A stretch of DNA of 64,000 bases from Bacillus sp. 103mf (GCF_900116295.1 NZ_FPAF01000015.1:23924-87923), one strand, 5' to 3'. Shown: positions 7,372 through 17,731, counted from the first letter of the stretch. A program made the numbers and translations. Notes: generated by a model from the sequence alone, not told the origin.

Positions 7372-9918
7372 CTATTTTTGTCGTAACCTTCTTACCTGTA
7401 CAAAAGTAAATAATATAGTAAGGATGATGCTTACACCAGAAATCATCATACCAAGTTTTAATCCTGGAGAATAGTAAGTAAGCATAACTTCATGATTACC
7501 AGCTTCCGCCTTCACTCCTAACAACCCATCCATGACCGCTGTTGTAGGCTGCTCTTTCCCGTCGATTGTAACTGACCAACCGGCATCATAAGGAATCGGG
7601 AATACAAATGTAGCATCATTCTTTAATGCAATTTTTCCTTTAACCATTTTTCCTTGGTTTTCAGTAACCTTCATACTGCTTTTTTGTAATGCTTTTATTG
7701 TCTCATTAAATTTGTCTATGTCTAATCCATAGAACTGTAATCCTTTTAACGAAAAGATATCTTCATTTTCAACCTTGATCTTCATCGTTGTAATCCCATT
7801 TTTTGGGAAATACCCAAAATCAATTAAAGTTTTTTCAATATCTGGCGGTAAATAAGATGGATACTTTTCATTCACCATAATTTCTTTCCAATTTTCAATC
7901 CCTGTAGCTAATCCGTATAATTGAACCTCTTTTGGTATATTTACTTGAATCGTAATATATCCCGGGTTTTCCTTATTAACTCGTTCATATTTTCCTTCTT
8001 GTCCTGAAATAGCAGCCATATTTTCCAATGAAATTTTTGGATCTTCTAGCTTTTTAAACAGCGTTCCTTTTTTTATATTAATCAATTTTTCCTGGAAAAC
8101 AAAAGGATTTTCTTCTTTTTTAGAAGGTATATGTTCGATTGGATAACCAAATGGAATCATATTGTTATTCTTAAATACATTAGCAAAGCCAAATTGATTT
8201 ATTTTTTCATGTCCATATTTCGGTACGATGCCTTCTTCAATTTTATATCCAATTTTTAAAATCGCATCCATGAGCAACGTGTCACCATGGTTATTGGCTA
8301 CTAAAAAGTCTGGAGACGTTGAATAGCCCGTTAGCTTTAAAAAGCGATGAAATGATCCGTTTGCCATCGAGTTAAATGTTTGGAAAGAAGGATAATTATA
8401 TTGTAATGAATCATTTAGCGTTCGATAATATTTAGTACTTACACGATAATGCTCTGCATTGATTTCATTTACATATTGAATAGCTTGTTTCGCATCTTTG
8501 TTCAATTCGTACTCATCACGCTTTGTATAAGCCATTTCTTTATGCAATCCATAAATATATTTTCTTGTATTAAACCCTATGTCACATACTAAACATAGAA
8601 GCAATAATCCTGTCGTTATTTTTGTTAATGATGGTTTCATCATGCGAATATGCAATACGACCACGATAAAAGTAATAAGGATAGCGTTTATAAGCAGTGT
8701 CTTACTATGAACTACTTCATAATGTTTCACTGACAATGCATACAATAAAATCAAATGGATAATATAACCAATCCATAACGGCAATACATCTTTTCGACTG
8801 ATATGTTGAAATACTCTCGCTGCCATAAAAACAGCTAACATTACAAAGACAAACGCAAAACGATATGGATATGCATTCGGCCACTTATTTCCATGCCACG
8901 CTAAATTTAAAAATGGAATTGCAAAACTACAAATTAAGAACAAAAATACAGCTATAGATAAGAATTTTTCTCGTTTATTAATTCCTTTATTAACAAAGTA
9001 TAAAGGTAATAATACGAGTACTAATATAGATGCATATACGTTCGGAATACCAAATAAACTTGAATCATACCCACCAGATAATAACTTCCAATAGAAAAGA
9101 AGTAAATCTAGCTTCCATTCTAATTTGAACTCCGTTGAACCGATACTATATGGGTTACTCTTTAACGCTTCAAGAGTTGGAAGAATAATCACCGCTCCTA
9201 TGCCAGCAGCTAATCCCGTTCCGAGGCAGAAAAGAAGAAAATATTTTCCCCACGTTTTTATGGCCCGAAACTCATATTGTGTAAAGAGTCGAATCATAAA
9301 ATAAAGGAATGTAAAAATCCCAAACATAAAGGAAATGTAGAAATTTGCGATAAACATAATTGCTAACGAAAACGTAAAGAAAATAATCTTTTTATCTCGT
9401 AAAAGTTTTTCAACTCCTATTAAAACGACAGGTAGAAATACAATACCATCTAGCCACATTACATGAAACGAATAGGCCATAACAAAGCCTGATAATGCAT
9501 AAGCTGTTGAAAATAATAACAACCCTTTATGCTGCTTTCCTATCACATAACGTAAAAACAAGCCGCATGTTACTCCTGCAAACCCTACTTTTAAAAGCGT
9601 AATAAGAAAAATAAATTCTGGAAGGTTTGCTTTATTAAAGAAGAAAAGAAGAAGAGAAAACGGACTTGATAAATAATAAGCAAATGTTCCAATAAAGTTA
9701 AGTCCCCCGCCTAACTCCATTGTATATTGTAAACTCTTTCCTTCTGTAAATACGCTATGTAAATAAGAATAAAATTGAACATATTGTGTGCTTAAATCAC
9801 TAATTAATACTGAATAATTCCCAAACGGATACATACCAAATATAGCATAACTTAAAAGCAATATCCCAAACGGAATGAAAAAGAACAGTACGCCATATAA
9901 CCCTCTTAATTGTTTCAT
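7372..9918 (-). CDS. YfhO-family polytopic membrane protein (second copy)
   Basis: An 848-residue GT-C-like membrane protein of the YfhO family. About 12 membrane segments occupy roughly residues 1-430, and a large extracytoplasmic domain follows before a last helix near 815-840. The N-terminal signature GMYPFGNYSVLISDLSTQYVQFYSYL matches the paralogue upstream (12740). In B. subtilis YfhO is needed, with CsbB, to move GlcNAc from undecaprenyl-P onto lipoteichoic acid; that role is inferred here from family and from the neighbouring GtrA and GT2 genes. Start ATG follows AGGAG. A terminator hairpin lies between it and the first yfhO gene, so it may have its own promoter. Confidence 0.85.
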   Translation of the reverse strand: MKQLRGLYGVLFFFIPFGILLLSYAIFGMYPFGNYSVLISDLSTQYVQFYSYLHSVFTEGKSLQYTMELGGGLNFIGTFAYYLSSPFSLLLFFFNKANLPEFIFLITLLKVGFAGVTCGLFLRYVIGKQHKGLLLFSTAYALSGFVMAYSFHVMWLDGIVFLPVVLIGVEKLLRDKKIIFFTFSLAIMFIANFYISFMFGIFTFLYFMIRLFTQYEFRAIKTWGKYFLLFCLGTGLAAGIGAVIILPTLEALKSNPYSIGSTEFKLEWKLDLLLFYWKLLSGGYDSSLFGIPNVYASILVLVLLPLYFVNKGINKREKFLSIAVFLFLICSFAIPFLNLAWHGNKWPNAYPYRFAFVFVMLAVFMAARVFQHISRKDVLPLWIGYIIHLILLYALSVKHYEVVHSKTLLINAILITFIVVVLHIRMMKPSLTKITTGLLLLCLVCDIGFNTRKYIYGLHKEMAYTKRDEYELNKDAKQAIQYVNEINAEHYRVSTKYYRTLNDSLQYNYPSFQTFNSMANGSFHRFLKLTGYSTSPDFLVANNHGDTLLMDAILKIGYKIEEGIVPKYGHEKINQFGFANVFKNNNMIPFGYPIEHIPSKKEENPFVFQEKLINIKKGTLFKKLEDPKISLENMAAISGQEGKYERVNKENPGYITIQVNIPKEVQLYGLATGIENWKEIMVNEKYPSYLPPDIEKTLIDFGYFPKNGITTMKIKVENEDIFSLKGLQFYGLDIDKFNETIKALQKSSMKVTENQGKMVKGKIALKNDATFVFPIPYDAGWSVTIDGKEQPTTAVMDGLLGVKAEAGNHEVMLTYYSPGLKLGMMISGVSIILTILFTFVQVRRLRQK

Positions 9919-9982
9919 TATTTTATGCTCCTGTTTTATTTTTTTTGCATACTTGCTATTTTCTCATATTAATGAATATTTG

Positions 9983-10030
9983 TAAAAAAAAACCTTTCTA
10001 AACAGGTTCTGTTACCCCTGCTTAGAAAGG
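9983..10030 (-). terminator. Terminator after the first yfhO gene
   Basis: Read on the minus strand, stem CCTTTCTAAGCAGG / CCTGTTTAGAAAGG is followed by nine T. It separates the two yfhO genes. Confidence 0.88.
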
Positions 10031-10043
10031 ATTCTCTTTCACA

Positions 10044-12740
10044 TTACTTCCTCTTCTTTGACACGATAAAACAAAGAACAATCGCTGCCAATAAGCTAAT
10101 AACAGAAACGATGACCCCTACTACAAATCCAGGGGATGTATACTTCAATTCAATTGTATGTGTTCCTTTTGGTAGTTCTACTCCAAGAAATGCATCATTT
10201 AATTTCAGTACTTTACCATCTTTTCCATCAATTTTTACTTTCCATCCTTTATCATATGGGATAGATAAGAAAAGGAGATTATCTTGCTTTACATCAATCT
10301 TCCCTTGAACACTACGACCCGTATAGTTTGTGACGTTCAATGGTTGTTGTTTTAATTCATTCACACGTTTTTCAAATGTATCTATGTCAAGTCCATAGAA
10401 CAACTGCTGATCTAATTCAACGGAATGACGTTTTACCGTCACTTCTACTTCTACTTTTTCATTTTCAAAATAGCCTAAATCAAGAATACCATTGTTCCAA
10501 TAATAAGATGGATAATCAGACACGTCGCTGTCTGGTCCCTCACCGATTGTTTTACCTAATGTTTTTCCATTTACGTAAACCTTTGTTACACCAGTTGGTT
10601 CCACACGTAATTTTGTATATAACTGTTGTTTTCCTTTAACATCAAACACGTATTTAATACTTGCTGTCTTATCATCTTGCTCTTTGACTAACTGGATTGG
10701 TTTTTGATTTGTAAGAGCCGCTTTTTTCTTCTCAGCAGCAAGTTGCTTTTTACTTTTTTCTTCATCTGCTACTGCCAAGTTATTATATTGAACAGAAATT
10801 GGTTCAAGCGGTTTATAATAGCTTACACGTTGTCCATTTAACTTGCCAATTAGTTTATTTTGCTCTTCAAATGAGTTTGTATAGTTGGTTTTTTCAACCT
10901 TTAATTTCTCTTTTCCTTTTGTATCAAACTCATCTTTATTGACCATATATCCAAACGGAAGGGCATTTGTATTCTCATATACGGAAATATCGCCGACATT
11001 ATCGACTTTTTCAAAACCATATTTATTTAACGGACGATCTGAAATCATATACTTCATACCAAATAAGGCATCAGTTGAAACAATTCCTTTGCCGTTTTGC
11101 AAAATTAATGCATCCAAATAACCATAACCTAAATCTTGCATATATAAATTCAAATGCCCATTTGCAACAGAGTTGAAATGAGTAAGTCCTTTATATCCAA
11201 AGCGCATCGCATCATTCCAAGTTCTTCCCATTGTTGTTTCCATGCGATATAGCCCTTTGTCTTTTTCAGCTACTTTTTGAATTGTTTCTTCATATCCCGG
11301 ATATGGAGATGCATATTCTTGACGATTAATGTAGCCATATTCATAGCCCATTAACTTAATCATATATACTGTGTTAAGTGCAGCATCTAGTCCAACTACA
11401 GCTACTAATGCGAAAGATACCAATGCTTTGTTCTTTTTCACTCGAACTTTTGCGTATAGTAACAGCGCATATACAACAACGAAAAAGATGTTTGCCATCA
11501 TTTTATTGGATTGCATATAAGAAGGTGCTACTTTTCCAAGTAAAACAATCATAAATAGGTTAAAGAAAACGACTTTTTTCAATGCAGGTAATAATTCTTC
11601 TCCGAATACCATAAACGTTCGAACAGCCACATAAATCAGTGAGAATGACAATACAAACGAATAACGATATGGGAAGTTTGTTGGCGGTTCAAAGCCATGC
11701 CAAGCAATATTTAAAAATGGTATTTCAAAAGAAAGAACGATAAAGAGCATCACTGCCCCGTATACAATTTTTTCTTTTAATGCAATTTTCTTTGTTACAA
11801 AGAACAATGGAACAAGTAACAGTGTCAATACACCAGCATACACGTTTGGCATTCCATTAACCGTTGTATCGGTAATTCCATTAAAGAAGCGACTATAAAA
11901 ATCAAATGGGTCGAAATTAAACGCTGTAGAAAATGGAAGTTTCGTACGTTCTGCAAAGTTACTCTTTAAGTCCATATACGTCGGTAGTATAATAAATGCC
12001 GCCATTCCAGCTGCTAAACCTGTTCCAATGCAGAACCATACAAACTTTTGCATAAATTGCTTTACATTACGAACGTCATAAAGGACACAGAAACGCGCCA
12101 CAAAGTAAATAAATGTAAAGATCCCTACCATATAAGAAATATAGAAGTTTGTAATAAACGTAAGAGCTAAACTAAAAATAAACAATCCGTATTTTTTAGT
12201 TGTCAACAACTTCTCAATTCCAAGCATAATGAGCGGAAGCAAATAAATTGCATCCAACCACATAACGCAGAAGGAATAGACTGTTACAAATGACATTAAT
12301 GCATAAAAAGTTGAGAATAATGCGATTGTAATCTCACGACGCTTCATCATATGACTTAAATAATGTGTCATTGTCACACCAGCTAATCCAACTTTCAATA
12401 ATGTCATAACCATAATTGCTTCTGGAATATGAGCACGATCAAAAAAGAGAATTAAAATAGAAAACGGGCTTGCTAAATAGTAGGCAAATACGCCAAGAAA
12501 ATTTAGTCCCATTCCGCCTTCCCAACTATAAAAAATGCTTTTTCCATTTTTCATAACATCATATAAATATGTGTAAAACTGTACATACTGTGTGTGCAAA
12601 TCAGTAATAAGAATTGATTTTTGTCCAAATGGAGCAATACCAATCAGTATAAACATTACACCATAAATAGAAAACGGAAGGAAAAAAGCTAATGCATATA
12701 AAAATTTCTTTTTCTTAAATAAATCCAACAGTTGTTGCAT
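10044..12740 (-). CDS. YfhO-family polytopic membrane protein (first copy)
   Basis: An 898-residue member of the YfhO family, paralogous to the next gene. The shared start IAPFGQKSILITDLHTQYVQFYTYL lies near residues 35-60, and the pattern of about 12 helices, a long external domain and a final helix (about 865-890) is the same. The external domain is longer here and includes a lysine-rich stretch around residues 655-700. The ATG at 12740 is preceded by GGGGGAG; an upstream in-frame ATG 20 codons earlier has no site. It lies behind gtrA with a terminator-like hairpin in the 80-base gap, suggesting partial readthrough. Probable role: final transfer of a lipid-linked sugar to a cell-wall polymer. 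Confidence 0.86.
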   Translation of the reverse strand: MQQLLDLFKKKKFLYALAFFLPFSIYGVMFILIGIAPFGQKSILITDLHTQYVQFYTYLYDVMKNGKSIFYSWEGGMGLNFLGVFAYYLASPFSILILFFDRAHIPEAIMVMTLLKVGLAGVTMTHYLSHMMKRREITIALFSTFYALMSFVTVYSFCVMWLDAIYLLPLIMLGIEKLLTTKKYGLFIFSLALTFITNFYISYMVGIFTFIYFVARFCVLYDVRNVKQFMQKFVWFCIGTGLAAGMAAFIILPTYMDLKSNFAERTKLPFSTAFNFDPFDFYSRFFNGITDTTVNGMPNVYAGVLTLLLVPLFFVTKKIALKEKIVYGAVMLFIVLSFEIPFLNIAWHGFEPPTNFPYRYSFVLSFSLIYVAVRTFMVFGEELLPALKKVVFFNLFMIVLLGKVAPSYMQSNKMMANIFFVVVYALLLYAKVRVKKNKALVSFALVAVVGLDAALNTVYMIKLMGYEYGYINRQEYASPYPGYEETIQKVAEKDKGLYRMETTMGRTWNDAMRFGYKGLTHFNSVANGHLNLYMQDLGYGYLDALILQNGKGIVSTDALFGMKYMISDRPLNKYGFEKVDNVGDISVYENTNALPFGYMVNKDEFDTKGKEKLKVEKTNYTNSFEEQNKLIGKLNGQRVSYYKPLEPISVQYNNLAVADEEKSKKQLAAEKKKAALTNQKPIQLVKEQDDKTASIKYVFDVKGKQQLYTKLRVEPTGVTKVYVNGKTLGKTIGEGPDSDVSDYPSYYWNNGILDLGYFENEKVEVEVTVKRHSVELDQQLFYGLDIDTFEKRVNELKQQPLNVTNYTGRSVQGKIDVKQDNLLFLSIPYDKGWKVKIDGKDGKVLKLNDAFLGVELPKGTHTIELKYTSPGFVVGVIVSVISLLAAIVLCFIVSKKRK

Positions 12741-12781
12741 TATACTCCCCCATATCATTCCTAGTTCGAAAATATATGTAT

Positions 12782-12818
12782 AAAAAACAATAGCCGGCAT
12801 AAAGCCAAGCTATTTGTT
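12782..12818 (-). terminator. Hairpin between gtrA and yfhO (possible attenuator)
   Basis: On the minus strand AACAAATAGC pairs with GCTATTGTT, followed by TTTTTATAC. It sits inside a probable operon, so it may limit expression of the yfhO genes. Confidence 0.7.
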
Positions 12819-12820
12819 TT

Positions 12821-13243
12821 TTATGCATTTTGGCCTTGTTTCACTTCGACCTTCTTTTTGAAAATTATATATTTACTTGCAAAATAGTTAACAATTACAA
12901 CAATAACATTCGCGATGATTTTTGATACTAAATCATTGATACCTAACCATTCGATTAATACAATCATGGAGAAAATATCGATGAAGTACGATAAAACGCG
13001 AAATCCCATAAAATAGAAAAATTCTTTCATCGCATGGGCAAAGCTTGTTGGTTGACTTTTAAATACGTACTTTTTATTTGTAACATACGCAAACAACACA
13101 GATATAATCCATGCGATTGTCGTAGCAACTTTGTAATCCATTCCAACTAAAGTTGCACAAACATAATACGTAACTATATTAACTAACGTCGTTAAACCGC
13201 CAAAAAGCAAATAGTTAAAGATTTCCTTCATTCTGTTATTCAC
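12821..13243 (-). CDS. GtrA/GtcA-family membrane protein
   Basis: A 140-residue protein with four membrane segments, characteristic of the GtrA family, which assists flipping of undecaprenyl-P-linked sugars during glycosylation of O-antigen or teichoic acid. FNYLLFGGLTTLVNIVTYYV at the N-terminus and ANVIVVIVNYFASKYIIFK near the end are typical. The start is GTG at 13243, nine bases after AGGGG. It sits 12 bases after the GT2 gene, the usual pairing of a polyprenyl-P sugar synthase with its flippase. Confidence 0.9.
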   Translation of the reverse strand: MNNRMKEIFNYLLFGGLTTLVNIVTYYVCATLVGMDYKVATTIAWIISVLFAYVTNKKYVFKSQPTSFAHAMKEFFYFMGFRVLSYFIDIFSMIVLIEWLGINDLVSKIIANVIVVIVNYFASKYIIFKKKVEVKQGQNA

Positions 13244-13255
13244 GTTTTTAATCCC

Positions 13256-14260
13256 CTAACGATTTGATTTTACTTTATGGTCTTCTACGCGATATAACTT
13301 TGCTGTCGGCTTTTCATCCAAATTTGTTACTTTATCATCGTTATACTCATCTACAAAGTATAGTGGACGATTTTTCGTTTCGTTAAAGATACGACCTAAA
13401 TACTCACCGATGATTCCAATTGAAATCAACTGTACTCCACCAAGGAATAAAATCGCTGTCATCATTGATGGATATCCAGTTACGGACTCACCATACATCA
13501 TCGTTTTAATAATGATCCAAAGCATATAACAAAACGCACCAAATGATACGGTGAATCCTAAGAAGGATGCAAGACGTAATGGAAACGTTGTAAAGGATGT
13601 GATTCCTTCAATTGCTAAATCCATTAGCTTAAAGTAGTTCCATTTCGTTTCACCAGCTGCGCGTGGATCGCGGTCGAATAAAATTTCTTTCTTATTGTAT
13701 CCAATCCAACTGAACATTCCTTTTGTATAACGCTGTGTTTCACGAATTTGCTTTAATGCTTCCACGCAGCGTCTATCCAATAAGCGAAAATCTCCTGTAT
13801 TTTCTTGAATTGGGATTCTTGTTGTTTTCTTTAATAGGCTATAGAATTTTCCAGCTGTCCATTTCTTCGCCCAAGATTCTCCTGCACGAGAACGTCTTTT
13901 TGCATAAACATCATCATAGCCTTGCTCCCAATATTGAATCATGTCTGGGATTAATTCTGGCGGGTCTTGTAAATCAGCATCAATAATGATAACTGCATCT
14001 CCCATCGCATGATCAAGTCCTGCGATCATCGCTGTCTCTTTACCAAAGTTACGAGATAAGTCTACATAAGAAATGCGTTTATCGCGTACTCGAAACTCTT
14101 TGATCATATTTAATGTATTATCTTTACTTCCATCATTCACAAATAAAATCTCAAAGTTGTAGTTTGGCACCGACTCAATTACGCCCGTCAACCGGCTATA
14201 CAGCTGATCTAACACTTCTTCTTCATTATATGCCGGTACTAAAATTGTAATGGTCTTCAA
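13256..14260 (-). CDS. CsbB/GtrB-like polyprenyl-phosphate glycosyltransferase (GT2)
   Basis: A 334-residue GT2 enzyme of the DPM1/CsbB type that would make an undecaprenyl-phosphate-linked sugar from a nucleotide sugar on the inner membrane face. The N-terminus TITILVPAYNEEEVLDQLYSRL is standard; the metal-binding region is IIDADLQDPPEL at about 95-106; RSRAGESWAKK follows. Two C-terminal membrane helices lie near residues 235-255 and 270-290. The start is taken as TTG at 14260, eight bases after AAAGGGG; another TTG at 14284 lies upstream of that site and is unlikely. First gene of the GT2-gtrA-yfhO-yfhO group. The sugar donor could be UDP-GlcNAc or UDP-Glc; gtaB is next door. Confidence 0.9.
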   Translation of the reverse strand: MKTITILVPAYNEEEVLDQLYSRLTGVIESVPNYNFEILFVNDGSKDNTLNMIKEFRVRDKRISYVDLSRNFGKETAMIAGLDHAMGDAVIIIDADLQDPPELIPDMIQYWEQGYDDVYAKRRSRAGESWAKKWTAGKFYSLLKKTTRIPIQENTGDFRLLDRRCVEALKQIRETQRYTKGMFSWIGYNKKEILFDRDPRAAGETKWNYFKLMDLAIEGITSFTTFPLRLASFLGFTVSFGAFCYMLWIIIKTMMYGESVTGYPSMMTAILFLGGVQLISIGIIGEYLGRIFNETKNRPLYFVDEYNDDKVTNLDEKPTAKLYRVEDHKVKSNR

Positions 14261-14315
14261 AGAAGGTACCCCTTTCTTTTTCAAATTTTCTCAGTAAAGA
14301 ACAATTTATAAGCAC

Positions 14316-14383
14316 AGATTAGACATAGTAAATTGGATGTTTCCCTTAGAATACCTCATTCTCCAATTCACTATGTCTAATCT
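14316..14383. repeat. Long inverted repeat between gtaB and the GT2 gene
   Basis: Arms of 22 bases at 14316-14337 and 14362-14383 differ at one position and enclose 24 bases. There is no T-run on either side, so this is not a typical terminator. It may be a processing or attenuation hairpin or a small mobile palindrome. Confidence 0.8.
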
Positions 14384-14400
14384 TACACATCTATCAATAA

Positions 14401-15285
14401 TTAATTTTTAACCGCTTGTTCTTGTACAAGTTTTTGCATAATTTGTAGTAAATCTTCTTTTAATTCGTCATGTTGCAGCGCCATTTCAATTGTTGTTTGA
14501 ATAAAGCCAAGCTTTTCACCAACATCATAACGTGTTCCTTCAAAATCGTAAGCGAATACGCGTTGAATTTCATTTAGATTTTGAATTGCATCCGTTAATT
14601 GAATTTCACCGCCAGCACCGATATGTTGCTCTTCTAAGAAGCGGAAGATTTCAGGTGTTAAGATATAACGACCCATAATCGCTAAATTTGAAGGTGCTGT
14701 ACCTTGTGCTGGTTTTTCAACAAATTGTTTTACTTGATAACGACGACCATCTTTTTCTAATGGATCAATAATACCGTAGCGATGTGTTTCATTTTCTGAA
14801 ACTGTTTGTACACCAATTACAGATGACAATGTTTTTTCATACTCATCGATCAATTGTTTTAAGCAAGGTGTTTCTGCTTGCACAATATCGTCTCCAAGTA
14901 ATACAGCAAACGGCTCATCACCAATGAATTTGCGCGCACACCATACTGCATGTCCTAAACCTTTTGGTTCTTTTTGACGGATATAGTGAATATCAACCAT
15001 TTTAGAAGATGCTTGTACTCTTTCAAGCAACTCATACTTTTTCTTCTCTAATAAATTTTGCTCTAATTCAAAAGCATTATCGAAATGATCTTCAATTGCA
15101 CGTTTTCCTTTACCTGTAACAATAATAATATCTTCAATACCGGCAGCTACTGCTTCTTCAACGATATATTGAATTGTTGGTTTATCAACAATCGGTAACA
15201 TTTCCTTTGGCATTGCCTTCGTTGCTGGTAAAAAACGTGTTCCAAGACCAGCAGCAGGAATAATAGCTTTTCTTACTTTTTTCAT
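14401..15285 (-). CDS. gtaB: UTP-glucose-1-phosphate uridylyltransferase
   Basis: A 294-residue GalU/GtaB enzyme making UDP-glucose from UTP and glucose-1-phosphate in the cytoplasm. The nucleotide-binding signature [19 protein letters not shown] is at residues 13-31, followed by the catalytic region with [19 protein letters not shown]-glucose feeds the glycolipid anchor of lipoteichoic acid, wall teichoic acid glucosylation and exopolysaccharide. Its neighbours fit that: pgcA on one side supplies glucose-1-phosphate, and the GT2/YfhO group on the other is a likely user. Start ATG is preceded by AAAGAGG. A long inverted repeat lies between it and the GT2 gene. Confidence 0.96.
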   Translation of the reverse strand: MKKVRKAIIPAAGLGTRFLPATKAMPKEMLPIVDKPTIQYIVEEAVAAGIEDIIIVTGKGKRAIEDHFDNAFELEQNLLEKKKYELLERVQASSKMVDIHYIRQKEPKGLGHAVWCARKFIGDEPFAVLLGDDIVQAETPCLKQLIDEYEKTLSSVIGVQTVSENETHRYGIIDPLEKDGRRYQVKQFVEKPAQGTAPSNLAIMGRYILTPEIFRFLEEQHIGAGGEIQLTDAIQNLNEIQRVFAYDFEGTRYDVGEKLGFIQTTIEMALQHDELKEDLLQIMQKLVQEQAVKN

Positions 15286-15625
15286 GTTTACAACCTCTTT
15301 CTTTATTGGTTTTACATGGCGAACATTTTTTATTTCCTATCAGTTAATTTATCCTACACAAGATAAATTTATTGTACAAAGCACACTTAGTTATAGAGAA
15401 AATAATATGAAGAACCTCATCATATTAATTCTCATATTGTCTCTCTCTCTAGGAATCTTACAACCTTTTTCCTTTGTAATATTCCCTTTTTTTATGACAA
15501 AGTGACATTCCCTACAAATTTTACATGATTGTCTCTTCATTAGTCAAGGTTTCCTCAAACTTGTCATAAATTTATAACTTAATAATACTCCTCTTTTATG
15601 AATAAAATGTCATATCAAGCCCTAC

Positions 15626-15960
15626 TGTATAAATCCATTTTAACTTTCCGACATCTTGTCTAGCTCCAGCGGCTAGAACAGTCGGTGGCTTCACGTCTTC
15701 CGCCGAGGCAAAAAGCGCCTCTATGTCAGAAGCTCCATCCCCCTCTTGTTCTGAGCGAGCCGCTTCCGCTTTTCTTTGTAAGTCTCTGCTACGCAGAATA
15801 CACCATGACCTCTACTTGCTTTCTCCTTTTGTTTTGAACCTTGCATGTGACAGGAAAACGCCCTGACCGTTTCTATGCGTGGCCAGATGTCCTCCTAAAA
15901 AGAAAGGGGTTTCATGTTGTTGTTTACTTATATGAATGTCCATAAAATAGATTTGCCTGA
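15626..15960. repeat. Repeat C (copy 1), interrupted by repeat B
   Basis: The left part (15628-15654, TATAAATCCATTTTAACTTT...) and right part (from about 15782, CTACGCAGAATACACCATGACC) match, end to end, the uninterrupted repeats at 29327, 33748 and 37647. Repeat B occupies the gap between them. Confidence 0.75.
15657..15777. repeat. Repeat B (copy 1)
   Basis: About 120 bases from TCTAGCTCCAGCGGCTAGAA to GAGCCGCTTCCGCTTTTCT. A near-identical copy lies in the opposite orientation at 40994-41100, and a fragment at 19874-19899. This is a common B. cereus-group intergenic repeat; I cannot assign a family number with certainty. Confidence 0.85.
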
Positions 15961-15977
15961 TACATCTCCTTTACAAA

Positions 15978-16009
15978 ATAAAAAAAGGGATTTCTCCCTT
16001 TTTTTATTT
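15978..16009 (-). terminator. Terminator of pgcA
   Basis: AAAAAAAGGGA / TCCCTTTTTTT hairpin overlapping the pgcA stop codon, with a T-run on the minus strand. Confidence 0.85.
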
Positions 16010-17731
16010 TACTCGATTCATAATATCTTCTTTAATCGCTTCAAGCTTCTCTTCACTACGCTGCAAGGAATCTCCTTGTACACCGAAGTAAAACTTAATC
16101 TTTGGCTCTGTTCCAGATGGACGTAGGCAGAACCAAGATCCATCTGCCAAATAATACTTTAATACATTTGATTTTGGTAATTCAATTTCTTCTGTCACAT
16201 TTTCTTTTACTTTTGTTCTAACGCTCGCTTTATAATCTTCTGCAATCGTTACTTCTAAATCTGCCACTTCTGTCGGTCTATTTTCACGGAACGATGTCAT
16301 CATATTTTGAATTTGCTCTGCTCCGTCTTTTCCTTTTAACGTTAAGGAAACAAGTCCTTCACGGAAATATCCATACTTTTCAAATACTTCAAGTAAACCA
16401 TCATATAATGTTTTGCCTTGCGCTTTATAATATGCGGCAACTTCACATGCAAATAATACAGATTGTACTGCATCTTTATCACGGCAGAACGGGCGAATTA
16501 AATAACCGTAGCTTTCTTCATAACCGAACTGGAACTCATATTCTCCGCTCGCTTCATATTGCTTAATCTTCTCACCGATAAATTTAAAGCCAGTTAACGT
16601 ATCGATTGTATCAAGTCCATAAGATTTTGCGATTGTACGTCCTAATTCAGATGTAACGATTGTTTTTAATACAACACCGTTTGCCTGTAAAATACCTTGT
16701 TCTTTCTTTTGTGATAATAAGTAATCCAGCATTAAAGCACCTGTTTGGTTTCCTGTTAATACTTGATACTCACCATCATGATTGCGAACTGCTACACCAA
16801 GACGATCAGCATCTGGATCTGTTGCAATTAATACATCTGCATCAATTTCCTCACCGTATCGAATTGCCAATTCAAACGCAGCATGTTCTTCTGGATTTGG
16901 TGATTTTACTGTTGAAAAGTCTGGATCTGGCTGTTCTTGTTCTTTTACAACAGTTACATTTTTAAATCCAACTGCCTCTAATCCGCGGCGAGCCGGAATA
17001 TTAGATGTTCCGTGCAAAGGTGAGAAGACAATTTTTAAATCTTGTCCAACTTCCTTCACAAGCTCTTTATTAAGAATAACTGTTTTTAATTGTTCTAAAT
17101 ATGCATCGTCAACTTCTTGACCGATGATCTGTAAGAGACCATTTTGTTTCAATTGCTCTACATCAGCAACCGCTACTGTCAATTCATCACTTACATTATT
17201 TACATACTGAATTAACTCATCTGCTTCTTTTGGAGGCAATTGTCCACCATCATCTCCGTACACTTTATAACCGTTATATTCCGGCGGGTTATGGCTTGCT
17301 GTAAGAACAATTCCACTGTACGTATGCAAATAACGTACTGCAAATGACAATTCTGGTGTTGGGCGTAGACTTTCAAATACATATGTTTTAATGCCGTGAG
17401 CACCTAATGTTGCCGCTACTTCCATTGCAAACTCTGGAGACTTATGACGGGAATCATATGCAACAACAACGCCGCGTGCTTTTGCTTCTTCACCTTGATT
17501 TTCAATGAAACGAGCTAAACCTTCCGTCGCCTTACGAACAGTGTACACATTTAAACGATTTGTGCCGGCACCTAACTCTCCGCGCATACCACCTGTACCA
17601 AATTCTAAGTTTTTATAAAAACTATCTTCAATTTTCTTTTCATCACTTTGCATTGCTTCTAATTGCTGCTTTAGCTCTGCATCTAAATCTGCAAAGGAAA
17701 TCCAGCGTTCATACTCTTTTTTCCATTCCAT
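16004..17731 (-). CDS. pgcA: Alpha-phosphoglucomutase / phosphomannomutase
   Basis: A 575-residue alpha-D-phosphohexomutase interconverting glucose-6-P and glucose-1-P. The active-site serine is in [16 protein letters not shown] (Ser about 146). The Mg-binding loop DPDADR is at about 305-310, the sugar-binding GYEESYG near 435, and the phosphate-binding [12 protein letters not shown] near the C-terminus, so all four catalytic regions are complete. Start ATG 17731 follows GAGAGGAG; the six upstream codons to the earlier frame start are not supported. With gtaB beyond the repeat region it supplies UDP-glucose for cell-envelope polymers. Confidence 0.96.
   Translation of the reverse strand: MEWKKEYERWISFADLDAELKQQLEAMQSDEKKIEDSFYKNLEFGTGGMRGELGAGTNRLNVYTVRKATEGLARFIENQGEEAKARGVVVAYDSRHKSPEFAMEVAATLGAHGIKTYVFESLRPTPELSFAVRYLHTYSGIVLTASHNPPEYNGYKVYGDDGGQLPPKEADELIQYVNNVSDELTVAVADVEQLKQNGLLQIIGQEVDDAYLEQLKTVILNKELVKEVGQDLKIVFSPLHGTSNIPARRGLEAVGFKNVTVVKEQEQPDPDFSTVKSPNPEEHAAFELAIRYGEEIDADVLIATDPDADRLGVAVRNHDGEYQVLTGNQTGALMLDYLLSQKKEQGILQANGVVLKTIVTSELGRTIAKSYGLDTIDTLTGFKFIGEKIKQYEASGEYEFQFGYEESYGYLIRPFCRDKDAVQSVLFACEVAAYYKAQGKTLYDGLLEVFEKYGYFREGLVSLTLKGKDGAEQIQNMMTSFRENRPTEVADLEVTIAEDYKASVRTKVKENVTEEIELPKSNVLKYYLADGSWFCLRPSGTEPKIKFYFGVQGDSLQRSEEKLEAIKEDIMNRVK

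Larger units (their letters stand above)
15286..16003. other. Gene-poor stretch with nested repeats
   Basis: About 720 bases without a convincing gene. It holds the gtaB upstream region, a possible 32-residue hydrophobic reading frame (15407-15505, plus strand, starting MKNLIILILIL) with no good ribosome site, repeat C interrupted by repeat B, and the pgcA terminator. Confidence 0.75.

Noticed and set aside
15407-15505. 32-residue hydrophobic peptide frame
   Set aside because: Composition could suit a small membrane peptide, but there is no clear ribosome site and it lies beside nested repeats.
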